Source: Pseudomonas sp. 5P_3.1_Bac2 (lineage in GTDB: Bacteria; Pseudomonadota; Gammaproteobacteria; Pseudomonadales; Pseudomonadaceae). From it: DNA of 64,000 nucleotides. Below are positions 18,520 to 27,159 of this stretch, in pieces. Below the pieces are notes generated by a model that was not told where the DNA came from, did no database searches, and saw nothing but the letters and a program-made list of their open reading frames with translations. Position 1 is the first letter of the stretch. Each line of letters starts with the position of its first letter. Made by a program: the position numbers and the translations under genes. The stretch spans positions 62,001 to 126,000 of the forward strand of contig NZ_JANLNY010000002.1 of assembly GCF_025465995.1 (NCBI RefSeq). The letters run 5' to 3'.

Positions 18520-20253
18520 CTAGGGCTTGAGTTGTTCTGCCGAAACCGGCACAGGTTGATCATTTAAGGCTTTTTCAGCCTGTTGTTCGCGCAGTTTTCG
18601 CCACTGTTTGAGCACAGCTGGCGCCGCCCAGATTTGCGGCTGCGAAGGCTCGAAGCCGTCGGCCTGTTCGCGCTCAGCCACCGCTTTTTGAGCGAGGCTG
18701 AAGGCCCGTTGCAAATCGTCGGTTTGCTGCAGCGCCTCGGCAAACAGCGCGCGGCCAAAGTAGGTGAAGTCGTTCTCTTCCGAGCAGCCGAAGGACACCC
18801 GATCCGCGCGCGCGGCGGTGATGACTAAGGTTTTGTCATCTTTAAGCGCCGGGATAAAGCCGCCGGAATAGCAGGCGGAAATCACCACGATTTTATTGCG
18901 CTGCTTCAGTGGCAACAGCAGGCTGGCTAACTCGCTGGCCGGCAGATCGCTGAGTTGCAGGCGCGGCTGCACCAGGCTCAGTTCATGCTCGGCCGAACCG
19001 TGACTGGTGAGGTAGATAAAGATCACATCTTCGGGGCCTGTGCGCTGCGCCAAGACTTCAATGCTGCGGCCGAGGCTGGCGCTGGTGGCCAGTGGTCGAT
19101 CCAACAGATGGTCGCGGTGATTGACCAAGCTCACTACGCCACGTGCGGCGAAGCGTTCGTGCAGTTGCTTGGCTACATAGTCGGCCTCGCGCATAAACAC
19201 GCTTTGCTCGCCATCGCCGGCCAAGGTCAGGCCGTACAGTTCAATGGCAGGGCTGGAGGCCGGTAGCTGAGCCAGGGCTTGATCCAGCAAATGGCCCTGT
19301 TCGAGCAGGCCTTGGGCCAGAGCATCAGGCAGGTTTTTTCCGGAAGCGTCGCGCAGCAGTCGGCCTTGCTGCCAAACCCCGCTTTGCTGGCTGCCGTCAG
19401 CGTTCTTTAGGGTGCCTTGGCCTTGATAGCGGTCACGGCTGAATGCGCCGTCATACTGACTGCCATCGGCTAAGCGCAGTTGGCCTTTGCCGTGGTATCG
19501 CCAGTTACGGAATTGGCCTTGATAGTGGCTGCCGTCGCTGCCGGTAAATTCGCCTTTGCCGCTGAGCTGGCCGTCGACAAACTGACCGCTCCAGACGTCA
19601 CCGCTCGAGCTTTGATAACGGCCTTGGCCGTGAAACTGATTGTGGCGGAACTCGCCGGTGTAGAGGTCGCCATCGGCACTTTTGTAGCTGCCTTGGCCGG
19701 TGAGCTGACCTTGCTTGAAGGTGCCGCTGAACTGACTGCCTTCGGCGTCATTGAGTACACCTAGGCCTGCGGGTGAGCCTTGCTTAAATTGGCCTTGATA
19801 GCTGGCACCGTTGCGCCATTTGAGCTGCCCCAAGCCATCGAACTGACCTTGTTTAAACTGGCCCTGATATTCCAGCTCGGCGTTGTCCAAGCGCCCCTCG
19901 CCATGGGGTTTACCTTGGCTGAATTGACCTTGGTAGCGGTTGCCGTTGCTGTACTGGAGGTTGCCTTGGCCGTTGAACTTACCTTGAGCAAACTCGCCTT
20001 GGTAGATCTCGCCCTGGCCGCTGTGCCATTCGCCTTGGCCGCTGTAGCTGCCGTCTTTAAAACTGCCTTCGAACCACTCGCCGTTGGCGTAGTCGATCCG
20101 GCCCTGACCTTGCAGTAAACCATCCACTACTGCCCCGCGATAACGACCGCCGTCGGGCAGCACCGCATCGGGCGGCAGTAACGGTTCACCATCGCCGCAA
20201 GCGCTTAGCAGCAGGGCGAAACTTAATGAAGCCAAGGCGGCAAGGCGGGGCAT
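18520..20253 (-). CDS. MORN-repeat lipoprotein with C13-type cysteine peptidase domain
   Basis: This 577-residue protein begins with a lipoprotein signal (LSFALLLSACGDGE). Residues about 36-300 hold eleven MORN repeats of about 23 residues (YxGxFxxGxxxGxG pattern) and a degenerate twelfth. After a linker, residues about 345-530 form a legumain/caspase-like clan CD peptidase: FIYLTSHGS carries the catalytic histidine (residue 418) and VVISACYSGGF the catalytic cysteine (residue 461). Both catalytic residues are intact. The protein is probably anchored in the envelope and cleaves an unknown substrate. The start at 20253 has a GGAAGAG site; an upstream in-frame start at 20295 is less likely. It lies 45 bases upstream of the SDR-like gene on the same strand. 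Confidence 0.9.
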   Translation of the reverse strand: MPRLAALASLSFALLLSACGDGEPLLPPDAVLPDGGRYRGAVVDGLLQGQGRIDYANGEWFEGSFKDGSYSGQGEWHSGQGEIYQGEFAQGKFNGQGNLQYSNGNRYQGQFSQGKPHGEGRLDNAELEYQGQFKQGQFDGLGQLKWRNGASYQGQFKQGSPAGLGVLNDAEGSQFSGTFKQGQLTGQGSYKSADGDLYTGEFRHNQFHGQGRYQSSSGDVWSGQFVDGQLSGKGEFTGSDGSHYQGQFRNWRYHGKGQLRLADGSQYDGAFSRDRYQGQGTLKNADGSQQSGVWQQGRLLRDASGKNLPDALAQGLLEQGHLLDQALAQLPASSPAIELYGLTLAGDGEQSVFMREADYVAKQLHERFAARGVVSLVNHRDHLLDRPLATSASLGRSIEVLAQRTGPEDVIFIYLTSHGSAEHELSLVQPRLQLSDLPASELASLLLPLKQRNKIVVISACYSGGFIPALKDDKTLVITAARADRVSFGCSEENDFTYFGRALFAEALQQTDDLQRAFSLAQKAVAEREQADGFEPSQPQIWAAPAVLKQWRKLREQQAEKALNDQPVPVSAEQLKP

Positions 20254-20385
20254 AGGACTCTTCCGGCTGGGTATAAGGTGCTGAGTATGCCTCAATCGTG
20301 GGGTAATGCTCGCTGGCGTAACAGACTAAGCCCCGACGCGCCGGACAAGCCGTGCGCGGGTGCAGGAATGACGAGCCTTAGCGGT

Positions 20386-20841
20386 TTAGACGAAGCACAG
20401 GGTCAGTGGTTCGGCGATATAGGCGGGTTTTTCCGAGCCTTCGATCTCCAGTACCACCTTGGCTTTGAGCAGCCATTGGCCGGGGTTCTTCTCGGTGACA
20501 TCGAGCAAGGTCACAGCCAGACGTACCTTGGAGTTGACCCGCACCGGCTGGATAAAACGCACGCTGTCCAGGCCGTAGTTGACGGCCATCTTCAGGCCCT
20601 GTGGGAGGATCATGATGCCTTCCATCAGCTTGGGCACCAGCGACAGCGAGAGAAAACCATGGGCGATGGTGCTGCCAAAGGGGGTGAGCTTGGCTTTTTC
20701 CGGATCGACATGGATGAACTGATGATCACCGGTGCATTCGGCAAACTGATTGATCCGCTCTTGGTCGATGGTCAACCAATCAGAGCGACCTAACTCTTTA
20801 CCTACGTAACTGGACAGTTCTGCGGCTGGGACTGAAGTCAT
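20386..20841 (-). CDS. MaoC-family enoyl-CoA hydratase
   Basis: This 151-residue hot-dog-fold protein carries the hydratase-2 motif: FAECTGDHQFIHVD with the catalytic aspartate and histidine, then TPFGSTIAHGFLSLSL. The family hydrates trans-2-enoyl-CoA to (R)-3-hydroxyacyl-CoA, linking beta-oxidation to polyester or lipid synthesis. It is monocistronic and divergent from the lrgA/lrgB pair. An AAGGAG site precedes the ATG. Confidence 0.92.
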   Translation of the reverse strand: MTSVPAAELSSYVGKELGRSDWLTIDQERINQFAECTGDHQFIHVDPEKAKLTPFGSTIAHGFLSLSLVPKLMEGIMILPQGLKMAVNYGLDSVRFIQPVRVNSKVRLAVTLLDVTEKNPGQWLLKAKVVLEIEGSEKPAYIAEPLTLCFV

Positions 20842-21045
20842 GGCTTCTCCTTGGGGATACCTGTTGTTGTGTTATTGCGTATTCCTTCGGGGCTTAGATC
20901 ATCACGCTCGGGGGCTAGGGTCAAGTGCCCGGAAATCGCTACTATGGGCGCCTGTTTTATGGCCTAAGCCGCTGTAACACAGGTGTTTGCGGGCGCTTAC
21001 GCTTATACTGCGGCGCAGGATTATAAGTACTAGAGATTATCCATC

Positions 21046-21405
21046 ATGCTGTTAAGGGGTGTTTCCTGGTTGGTGCTGTTCCAGTTGCTCGGTACTGCGC
21101 TGAACGTGTTGTTGTTGCCCATGTTGCCGGGGCCAATCATTGGTCTGGTCTTACTGTTTGGCTTTTTGCTGCTACGTGGGGAAGTCAGCGAACCGCTGCG
21201 CGAAGCCTCCACGACCCTGCTCAAATACTTGCCGCTGCTGCTGGTGCCCCCGGCGGTTGGGGTGATGGCTTATATGGAGCCAATCAGTGCGGACTTCTGG
21301 GCGGTGGCCGGTACCTTGCTGCTGTCGCTGTTGATCGGGCTGCTTTTTGCCGGCTACCTGATGCAGAAGCTGATTGAGCGCAAACAGCGGCGGGAGCGGC
21401 CATGA
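21046..21405 (+). CDS. CidA/LrgA-family holin-like membrane protein
   Basis: This 119-residue protein has four hydrophobic segments and a basic tail. It shows LFQLLGTALNVLLLPMLPGPIIGLVLLF near the start and LLKYLPLLLVPPAVGVM in the middle, as in the CidA/LrgA family that controls murein hydrolase activity or metabolite export with a LrgB partner. It overlaps the next gene by four bases (ATGA). Whether it acts as the Cid or the Lrg member cannot be told. Confidence 0.9.
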   Translation: MLLRGVSWLVLFQLLGTALNVLLLPMLPGPIIGLVLLFGFLLLRGEVSEPLREASTTLLKYLPLLLVPPAVGVMAYMEPISADFWAVAGTLLLSLLIGLLFAGYLMQKLIERKQRRERP

Positions 21406-22118
21406 GTATTGAATGGCAGGCGGCCTGGCAGGCCGTAGTGCAACATCCGTTGTTTGGCGTGGGCATCACCCTCGGCGCTTATCAGTTGGCGGTGGCCGCC
21501 TACGAGAAAACCCGCTGGGTGTTTTTACAGCCGGTACTGGTGTCGATGCTGGCGGTAATTGGCGTGCTGCTGGCCTGCGGCCTGAACTTTGCCCAGTACA
21601 AAGACAGCGTAAAGGCCCTGACCCTGTTCCTCGGCCCGGCCACCGTGGCCTTGGCGGTGCCGCTGTTCTTAAATCTGCGACGCATTCGTGAGCTGTTCTG
21701 GCCCGTGCTGATTACCTTGGTGGTCGGCGGCATCTTTGCTACCTCCCTAGGGGTAGGTTTGGCTTGGGCGTTTGGCGCAGATCATATGATCCTCATGAGC
21801 ATGGCGCCGAAGTCGGTGACTTCGCCGATTGCCATGCTGGTGGCCGAAGAGATCGGTGGTATCGCGGCGTTGGCGGCAGTGTTTGTCATGCTCACCGGGA
21901 TTATCGGCGCGATTGCCGGGCCGTCGTTGCTCAAGCGCTTCGGCGTACGGCATCCGGCGGCCATGGGCCTGGCCCTGGGGATCACCGCCCACGCAGTGGG
22001 CACCTCGCGGGCGCTGCAGGAGAGTGAAGAATGCGGCGCCTTTGCTGCGCTGGGCATGAGCTTGATGGGCGTGTTTACCGCGGTGTTCCTGCCCTTGGTG
22101 ATTTTGTTCTGGCTCTAA
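21402..22118 (+). CDS. LrgB/CidB-family membrane protein
   Basis: This 238-residue multipass protein has the LrgB-family hallmarks LGPATVALAVPLFLNLRRI, ILMSMAPKSVTSPIAMLVAEEIGG, RHPAAMGLALGITAHAVGTSRAL and a closing GMSLMGVFTAVFLPLVI. It pairs with the CidA/LrgA-like protein encoded immediately upstream, with overlapping start and stop codons. A LON-domain gene follows after ten bases, so the unit has three genes. Confidence 0.93.
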   Translation: MSIEWQAAWQAVVQHPLFGVGITLGAYQLAVAAYEKTRWVFLQPVLVSMLAVIGVLLACGLNFAQYKDSVKALTLFLGPATVALAVPLFLNLRRIRELFWPVLITLVVGGIFATSLGVGLAWAFGADHMILMSMAPKSVTSPIAMLVAEEIGGIAALAAVFVMLTGIIGAIAGPSLLKRFGVRHPAAMGLALGITAHAVGTSRALQESEECGAFAALGMSLMGVFTAVFLPLVILFWL

Positions 22119-22128
22119 GGAGAAGGTC

Positions 22129-22725
22129 GTGAGCTTAGCGCTGTTCCCCCTCAATACGGTGCTGTTTCCCGGCTGTAATCTGGACTTGCAGATTTTTGAG
22201 CCGCGCTACCTGAGTCTGATCAGCCGCTGCATGAAGCAAAACAGCAGCTTCGGCGTGGTGTGCATTGTCGACGGAGCGGAGGTGGGCGCGGCGGCGGCTG
22301 AATTGGCCGCAGTTGGTTGTGAGGCGTTGATTCGCGACTTCCAGCAATTGCCCAACGGCTTGCTCGGTATTCGCGTGATCGGCGGCCGGCGTTTTCGCGT
22401 CGAGCGCGCGCAGGTGTTGGCTGATCAACTGACCATGGCTGAAGTGCAGTGGCTGGATGAGCCACCAGCGCTGCCGCTGGATGCCGAGCACGATGACTTG
22501 CTGGCGCTGCTCGGCGCCTTGAGTGCGCATCCTATGGTGGCTTCGCTGGGCTTGCCCAGTCCGGTGGCTGACCAGCATGGCTTGCTCAATCAGCTGGCGT
22601 ACCTGTTGCCACTCGACAGTCAGCGCAAGGTGCAGCTGTTGGCCATGGACGATATCGATGCCGGCTTGCAGCTGCTCCAGCAATTGCTTGAGCAGCTGCA
22701 GGCGGGGGTCAGTGCTGGTACATAA
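22129..22725 (+). CDS. LON N-terminal substrate-binding-domain protein
   Basis: This 198-residue stand-alone LON substrate-binding domain starts LALFPLNTVLFPGCNLDLQIFEPRYLSL, the clear signature. No ATPase or protease domain follows. GTG is the likely start, ten bases after the lrgB stop with an AAGGAG site. The function is unknown; similar proteins are proposed to recognise protease substrates. Its last 17 bases overlap the convergent DedA-PAP2 gene. Confidence 0.9.
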   Translation: MSLALFPLNTVLFPGCNLDLQIFEPRYLSLISRCMKQNSSFGVVCIVDGAEVGAAAAELAAVGCEALIRDFQQLPNGLLGIRVIGGRRFRVERAQVLADQLTMAEVQWLDEPPALPLDAEHDDLLALLGALSAHPMVASLGLPSPVADQHGLLNQLAYLLPLDSQRKVQLLAMDDIDAGLQLLQQLLEQLQAGVSAGT

Positions 22726-24025
22726 CCAGGCCGCTGGACAGCTTAAATACGGTGATGCTGAGCAACATCACGATCACGCTTGGCAGCAGTAACCACCAAA
22801 TTTTACTGGGCATGGCTGGCAGCGGCTTTTGCCACTGCACCAAGGCCAGGCTGATGGCGCACATGCAACTGGCGAGCATGGCGCCGGCGATCACGTCAGT
22901 GGGCCAATGCACGCCTAAATACACCCGCGACATGGCAATCGCCAGGGCCGGTAAGCTGGCCACCAGCAGCCAGGTCAAACGCTGACGTGGCGCTTGCTCG
23001 CGCCCGGCAAGCACGCCCAAGACCAAGAAAAAGGCAAAGGACGCTGAGCTATGCCCGCTGGGGAAGCTGTAGCTGCCGAGCGGATCGAGCAGAATCTGCG
23101 GCCGTGGCCGTTCAAAAATGGCTTTCAGCAGGCCATTGCCGATGGCACTGCCCAAGGTACTGCCGATGGCCAGGGCCAGTGCGCGTCGCTGCCGCCCGAC
23201 CAGCAGGATCACTCCCAACAGCACGGCGGCGGCCAGTTGCGTGCGCCAATCGCCAACGCGGGTGATCAGCACCATCAGCATGTCCAAGTGCTCGCTGCGC
23301 TGCTCCTGCACCAGTGTCATCAGGCCGTGATCCAAATCGCTCAGCCGCGGCCAGCTGGCCATCAGCGCCACCAACAAGGCGAGGCTGCTCAGGGCGGCAA
23401 ATAAGCTGGCCCAACGCAGGCGTTTAGTACTGGCCCAGATGCTCAGGCCGAGTACCAGACCAATGCCGAAGACGACGAACCCGGCCTGCTGCCAGAAGCC
23501 CGGCGGCAGCGGCAAGCGAAATGCCGCGCCGGTAGCCCAGCCGGGCAGCATATAGGCCACCGCCCAACCCACCGAAGCCAGCACACTGACGGCGAAGAAG
23601 CGCCCAAACGGCATATTCAGCATGCCCGCCACCGTCGGTAGCATCGGGCGGAGTGGGCCGATAAAGCGTCCGACTAACAGGCTGATCACACCATTGCGCT
23701 GGAAGAATTCCTCCGCCGAGGCGAGCCATTTGGGATGGCTGCGCAGCACCGGCAGACGGTGAATATCCTGGTGGTAATAACGGCCAATACCGTAGGACAT
23801 GATATCGCCGAGCAAACCGCCAAGCGTGGCCAGCAGCAAGGTTTCCCACAGGCTCAGCGCGCCGCTGCCGGCCAGTACCGCCAAGGCCAAGAGCAGCACT
23901 GCGCCAGGTATGACAATGCCGATAATGGTCAGGCACTCCAGGCAGGCCACCACAAATACCGCCACGCCGAGCCACTGCGGGTTAGCGCCCAGCCAAAGGT
24001 TGATGGAGTCTAGCCATTGGCTCAT
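22709..24025 (-). CDS. DedA-PAP2 fusion membrane protein (lipid phosphatase)
   Basis: This 438-residue protein fuses two membrane modules. Residues 1-200 are DedA-like (VIPGAVLLLALAVLAG, GDIMSYGIGRYY, GRFIGPLRPMLPTVAGM). Residues 215-438 are a type 2 phosphatidic acid phosphatase with all three motifs: KAIFERPRP, SFPSGHSSAS, and SRVYLGVHWPTDV. It probably dephosphorylates undecaprenyl diphosphate or a phospholipid at the periplasmic face, with the DedA part moving the lipid (inference). The gene overlaps the glycosylase upstream (ATGA) and the LON-domain gene at its 3' end. Confidence 0.92.
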   Translation of the reverse strand: MSQWLDSINLWLGANPQWLGVAVFVVACLECLTIIGIVIPGAVLLLALAVLAGSGALSLWETLLLATLGGLLGDIMSYGIGRYYHQDIHRLPVLRSHPKWLASAEEFFQRNGVISLLVGRFIGPLRPMLPTVAGMLNMPFGRFFAVSVLASVGWAVAYMLPGWATGAAFRLPLPPGFWQQAGFVVFGIGLVLGLSIWASTKRLRWASLFAALSSLALLVALMASWPRLSDLDHGLMTLVQEQRSEHLDMLMVLITRVGDWRTQLAAAVLLGVILLVGRQRRALALAIGSTLGSAIGNGLLKAIFERPRPQILLDPLGSYSFPSGHSSASFAFFLVLGVLAGREQAPRQRLTWLLVASLPALAIAMSRVYLGVHWPTDVIAGAMLASCMCAISLALVQWQKPLPAMPSKIWWLLLPSVIVMLLSITVFKLSSGLVMYQH

Positions 24026-24738
24026 GAGTCACGATCCTTGGGGTTTAACAGGTGGTAGTGCAGGCCTGATTGTTGGCCGCGACGCAGTGGGTTACGCGTG
24101 CAAAAGCGCGCGTACTCGGCGTCCACAAAGCGGTGCAGCAGGTGCTCATCGCGCCCGGCGGGAATCCCTAAGCGCGGGCATTGGATAATCTGCGCCGGCG
24201 TTTGCCCGATGTCTTCGACAAACAGGCGCTGCTCATCGAAGCGCTGGGCGTCCCAGTCCGGCACTTTCAGGCCCAAGGCGCGGCACAGCAGGGTTTGCCC
24301 GGCGCACAGTTGCTCAGGCGGGCGCGCTTGGCCTTGGGCGTTGGGGTTGTTGGCTTGCATCTGCGCCACGCTGGCGGGACCGCTGTGCTGATCCTGCCAG
24401 GTGAAGGCCGATTTAATCAGCACCGCGTTGCCAGGCCCCTGGGCGCTGAAGTTCAGCGAGTCGCCGCCGCGGGCGTAATACATATAGATATGTCCGCCAT
24501 CCATAAACAGGGCGCGACGCTTGTGGGTGTAGCCGAGGGACGCGTGGCTGCCTTTTTCTGCGAGGTAATACGCCTCGGTCTCGATGATGCGGGCGCTAAG
24601 CCACAACTCGCCAACACGATGGCGAATAATTTTGCCCAGAAGCTCTTGGGCAAGCAGGCAGGCGTCACGGTCAAAAAAAGCGGCGCTAAGGGCGCGGCCG
24701 ATGGGCCACGGCGGGCGGGCTGAGCTTGGGTTAGACAT
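24022..24738 (-). CDS. DNA-3-methyladenine glycosylase (AAG/MPG type)
   Basis: This 238-residue base-excision repair enzyme removes alkylated purines. It shows DACLLAQELLGKIIRH, the catalytic segment ARIIETEAYY, DGGHIYMYYARGGDSLNFSAQGPGNAVLIKSA, and a C-terminal FCTRNPLRRG. The length and motifs match the mammalian-type AAG family, not AlkA or Tag. ATG at 24738 is preferred to a TTG nine codons earlier. It overlaps the start of the DedA-PAP2 gene by four bases, so the two are co-transcribed. Confidence 0.93.
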   Translation of the reverse strand: MSNPSSARPPWPIGRALSAAFFDRDACLLAQELLGKIIRHRVGELWLSARIIETEAYYLAEKGSHASLGYTHKRRALFMDGGHIYMYYARGGDSLNFSAQGPGNAVLIKSAFTWQDQHSGPASVAQMQANNPNAQGQARPPEQLCAGQTLLCRALGLKVPDWDAQRFDEQRLFVEDIGQTPAQIIQCPRLGIPAGRDEHLLHRFVDAEYARFCTRNPLRRGQQSGLHYHLLNPKDRDS

Positions 24739-24849
24739 AGGCCGTTGGGGCTGATTACAGGGCAAAGGCCGACAATGATAACAACAACTTATTGAATATT
24801 AGCTGTCGGGGCAGTCTAGCTTAGTAGCCGCTGGCTGAGCCGAGTTCAA

Positions 24850-25317
24850 TCAGGTCAAGGCCTTAGTCATCGGCACGCAAGCCAGTTGCAAGCCAGTGCT
24901 TGACTGGTGCAGCGCTTGCTGTTCGCCGGTAAAGCCTCTGCGGCGATAAAAGTCCACGGCGTTGAGCGTGGCTTCTAAGCGCAGTTGGGTGAGGCCGGCT
25001 TGCCGGGCCAGTGCCTCAAGATGTGCCAGCATTTGCTGGCCAAGCCCTTGGCGAGCGTAATCCGGCAGTACAAACAGCGCATCCACTTCTCCCGTACTCG
25101 GGTTTAGCGCGCCGCTGGCGATGGGTTGGGCATTCAGGCAGGCCAGGTGGTAATCCCGCGCCACCCAGTCTTGGTAGGCTTCACTCAGGCTGACCTCAGT
25201 CCAGCGCTGGATCTGCTCGGCAGTGTAGGCTCCGAGGCATTGGTGTTGAATGGCAAGGCGGCGAATCTCTAGGGCAGTGGGCGCATCCTCGCGGGTGGCG
25301 CGGCGGATCTTTAGCAT
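24850..25317 (-). CDS. GNAT-family N-acetyltransferase
   Basis: This 155-residue protein begins MLKIRRATREDAPTALEIRR and carries the acetyl-CoA loop VLPDYARQGLGQQMLAHLEALA followed by LEATLNAVDFYRRRGF, a clear GNAT domain. The acceptor is unknown. The ATG at 25317 has an AAGGACG site 9-12 bases upstream; a longer reading to 25347 is less likely. It stands alone, 111 bases before the glycosylase. Confidence 0.9.
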   Translation of the reverse strand: MLKIRRATREDAPTALEIRRLAIQHQCLGAYTAEQIQRWTEVSLSEAYQDWVARDYHLACLNAQPIASGALNPSTGEVDALFVLPDYARQGLGQQMLAHLEALARQAGLTQLRLEATLNAVDFYRRRGFTGEQQALHQSSTGLQLACVPMTKALT

Positions 25318-25437
25318 GGCGACACGTCCTTGTGTGGGGCTGCTCACTGTAACCCAGGGCGGCTAATTCTTGCTGTTTTACCTGGAGGGTTGGCGTGCTG
25401 AAGGATCAACTGATCGCCGCGGGCTTTTCTGTGCCTG

Positions 25438-25476
25438 CAAGCGCGCCTGCGTTGCCCAATGCTGCCGGCGCGCTTG
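25438..25476 (-). terminator. Hairpin downstream of phoD
   Basis: A 10-bp stem CAAGCGCGCC/GGCGCGCTTG with a long loop starts 15 bases after the phoD stop. There is no strong T-tract, so termination is uncertain. Confidence 0.4.
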
Positions 25477-25490
25477 TGCTCTGCTAAGCC

Positions 25491-27032
25491 TCAGGTCGGC
25501 GCGAGCTTTTGCTCAAACACCGCTACGCCATCCAGATCACGCAAGGTGACACTGAGTTCGCCGCTTTGTGCCTCGATATTGACCTCACCGAAAAACTGAT
25601 AGCCGGCAAACGGCGAAGTGTTTTGCGCCGGTGGCGCCTTTTGAAACACCAGTTGCGGGCCGAAGGTCGCGTCCAGTGCGTTGGGGCCGAAGCTGCCGGC
25701 ATTCAGCGGCCCGGCAACAAATTCCCAGAACGGCTCGAAGTCCTGAAAGCTGGCGTGGTTGGGGTCGTAATGATGGGCTGCACAGTAGTGCACATCGGCC
25801 GTCAGCCATACGTGGTTGCGCACTTGATGTTGGCGTAAAAACCCAAGCAGCTCGGCAATCTCCAGCTCGCGGCCTTGGGCGGCGCCCGGTTCCGCATTGG
25901 CGATGGCCTCCCAGCGTGCTACGCCTGGGCTGACTTCGCCGTCGGGTACCGCCAGGCCAATGGGCATATCGGCGGCGACGATCTTCCACTGGGCACGGGA
26001 ATCTTTCAGACCGTGCTTGAGCCAGTCCAGCTGCTCGCGCCCCAGGAAGGCTTTGCGGGCGCCTAAGTTGTCATCATTCGGCCCGCGATAGCTGCGCATA
26101 TCCAGCACAAACACGTCCAGCAGCGGCCCGTAGCTGAGTTTGCGGTAGATGCGTGCGCCTGAATCGGCGCGTTGGCTGCGCATTGGCGCGTATTCCAACC
26201 AAGCCTGACGGCCACGGCTGACCAAGGTATTGATGTCCTTCACCTGATAACGCTCGTCCAGCACCTTGCTCGGCGACCAGTTGTTGACGATCTCATGGTC
26301 GTCCCACTGCCAGATCTGCGGCACTTCGGCGTTGAAGCGGCGCAGGTTGTCATCCAGCAGGTTGTAGCGGTAGTTGCCGCGATAGTCGTCGAGGGTCTGG
26401 GCGACATGGCTTTTGGCTTCGGTGGTGAGGTTGCGCCAGATGCGTCCGTCCTCGACGCTGATCTGCGCCGGCACCGGGCTGTCAGCGTAGATGGTGTCGC
26501 CACTGTGGATAAAGAAGTCCGGCAGGCGCCTGCGCATCGCGTCGTAAATGCGCATGCCGCCGATGTCCGGGTTGATGCCAAAGCCTTGGCCTACGGTGTC
26601 GCCGCTCCAGACGAAACGAATGTCGCGGGCCTGACTGGGCGCGCTGCGCAGGTGGCCGAACCAAGGCTCGCTGGCCACGCCTGAGTGGGCGTCCTCGAAG
26701 GTGACACGGTAGAAAATCGCCTGATCCGCCGGCAAGCCGGTGAGTTCGACACGGGCGGTGAAATCGCTGCGGGCATCGGTGAGAGCCGAGACTTGTTTGC
26801 GCGGATTACCGAATTGGCTGCGGGTGTCCCACTCCACGAGCATGCGTGCCGGGCGGTCGGTACGACTCCAGATGATCGCCCGGTCCCCCAGGAGATCGCC
26901 GGATTGCACGCCATCGGTGAGTTGTGGCCGTTCTTTGGCTGAGGCCAGCACCGCCGGCGCCAGGCTCGGCAGCAGCAAACTGGCGCCGGCGGTTTGCAGC
27001 AGGCGGCGCCTGCCCAGTAGAAAGTCGTGCAT
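25491..27032 (-). CDS. phoD: Alkaline phosphatase D, Tat-exported
   Basis: This 513-residue secreted phosphodiesterase/phosphatase releases phosphate from organic esters. The N-terminus GRRRLLQTAGASLLLPSLAPAVLA is a twin-arginine signal peptide. The PhoD N-terminal domain (TDGVQSGDLLGDRAIIWSRTDRPARM) is followed by the metallophosphatase part with VWSGDTVGQGFG, DFFIHSGDTIYAD, IWQWDDHEIVNNW, and VWLTADVHYCAAHHYDP. A GAGGAGC site precedes the ATG. No obvious Pho box was found upstream, although phosphate control is common for the family. The OprD porin gene lies upstream on the same strand with a hairpin between. Confidence 0.93.
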   Translation of the reverse strand: MHDFLLGRRRLLQTAGASLLLPSLAPAVLASAKERPQLTDGVQSGDLLGDRAIIWSRTDRPARMLVEWDTRSQFGNPRKQVSALTDARSDFTARVELTGLPADQAIFYRVTFEDAHSGVASEPWFGHLRSAPSQARDIRFVWSGDTVGQGFGINPDIGGMRIYDAMRRRLPDFFIHSGDTIYADSPVPAQISVEDGRIWRNLTTEAKSHVAQTLDDYRGNYRYNLLDDNLRRFNAEVPQIWQWDDHEIVNNWSPSKVLDERYQVKDINTLVSRGRQAWLEYAPMRSQRADSGARIYRKLSYGPLLDVFVLDMRSYRGPNDDNLGARKAFLGREQLDWLKHGLKDSRAQWKIVAADMPIGLAVPDGEVSPGVARWEAIANAEPGAAQGRELEIAELLGFLRQHQVRNHVWLTADVHYCAAHHYDPNHASFQDFEPFWEFVAGPLNAGSFGPNALDATFGPQLVFQKAPPAQNTSPFAGYQFFGEVNIEAQSGELSVTLRDLDGVAVFEQKLAPT

Positions 27033-27115
27033 CGGTTGCTCCTCGCGGGTGGCAAAGGGGCAACTTAGTCAGGGGCTATGACGCTCAGATGACAGATGTC
27101 AGGCATTGGGCGCGG

Positions 27116-27151
27116 CGGCAGTGGCTTTGAGCGTGACCCAGGCCACTGCCG
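27116..27151 (-). terminator. Hairpin between oprD-type gene and phoD
   Basis: A 10-bp perfect stem CGGCAGTGGC/GCCACTGCCG with a 16-base loop starts eight bases after the porin stop. It lacks a T-tract. Confidence 0.45.
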
Positions 27152-27159
27152 GGCGCTGC

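Noticed and set aside
19470..20123. Open frames on both strands across the MORN repeats, and the idea of a DNA tandem repeat
   Set aside because: The periodicity is at protein level (YxGxFxxG) with diverged DNA, and the extra frames are low-complexity alanine/valine/threonine shadows.
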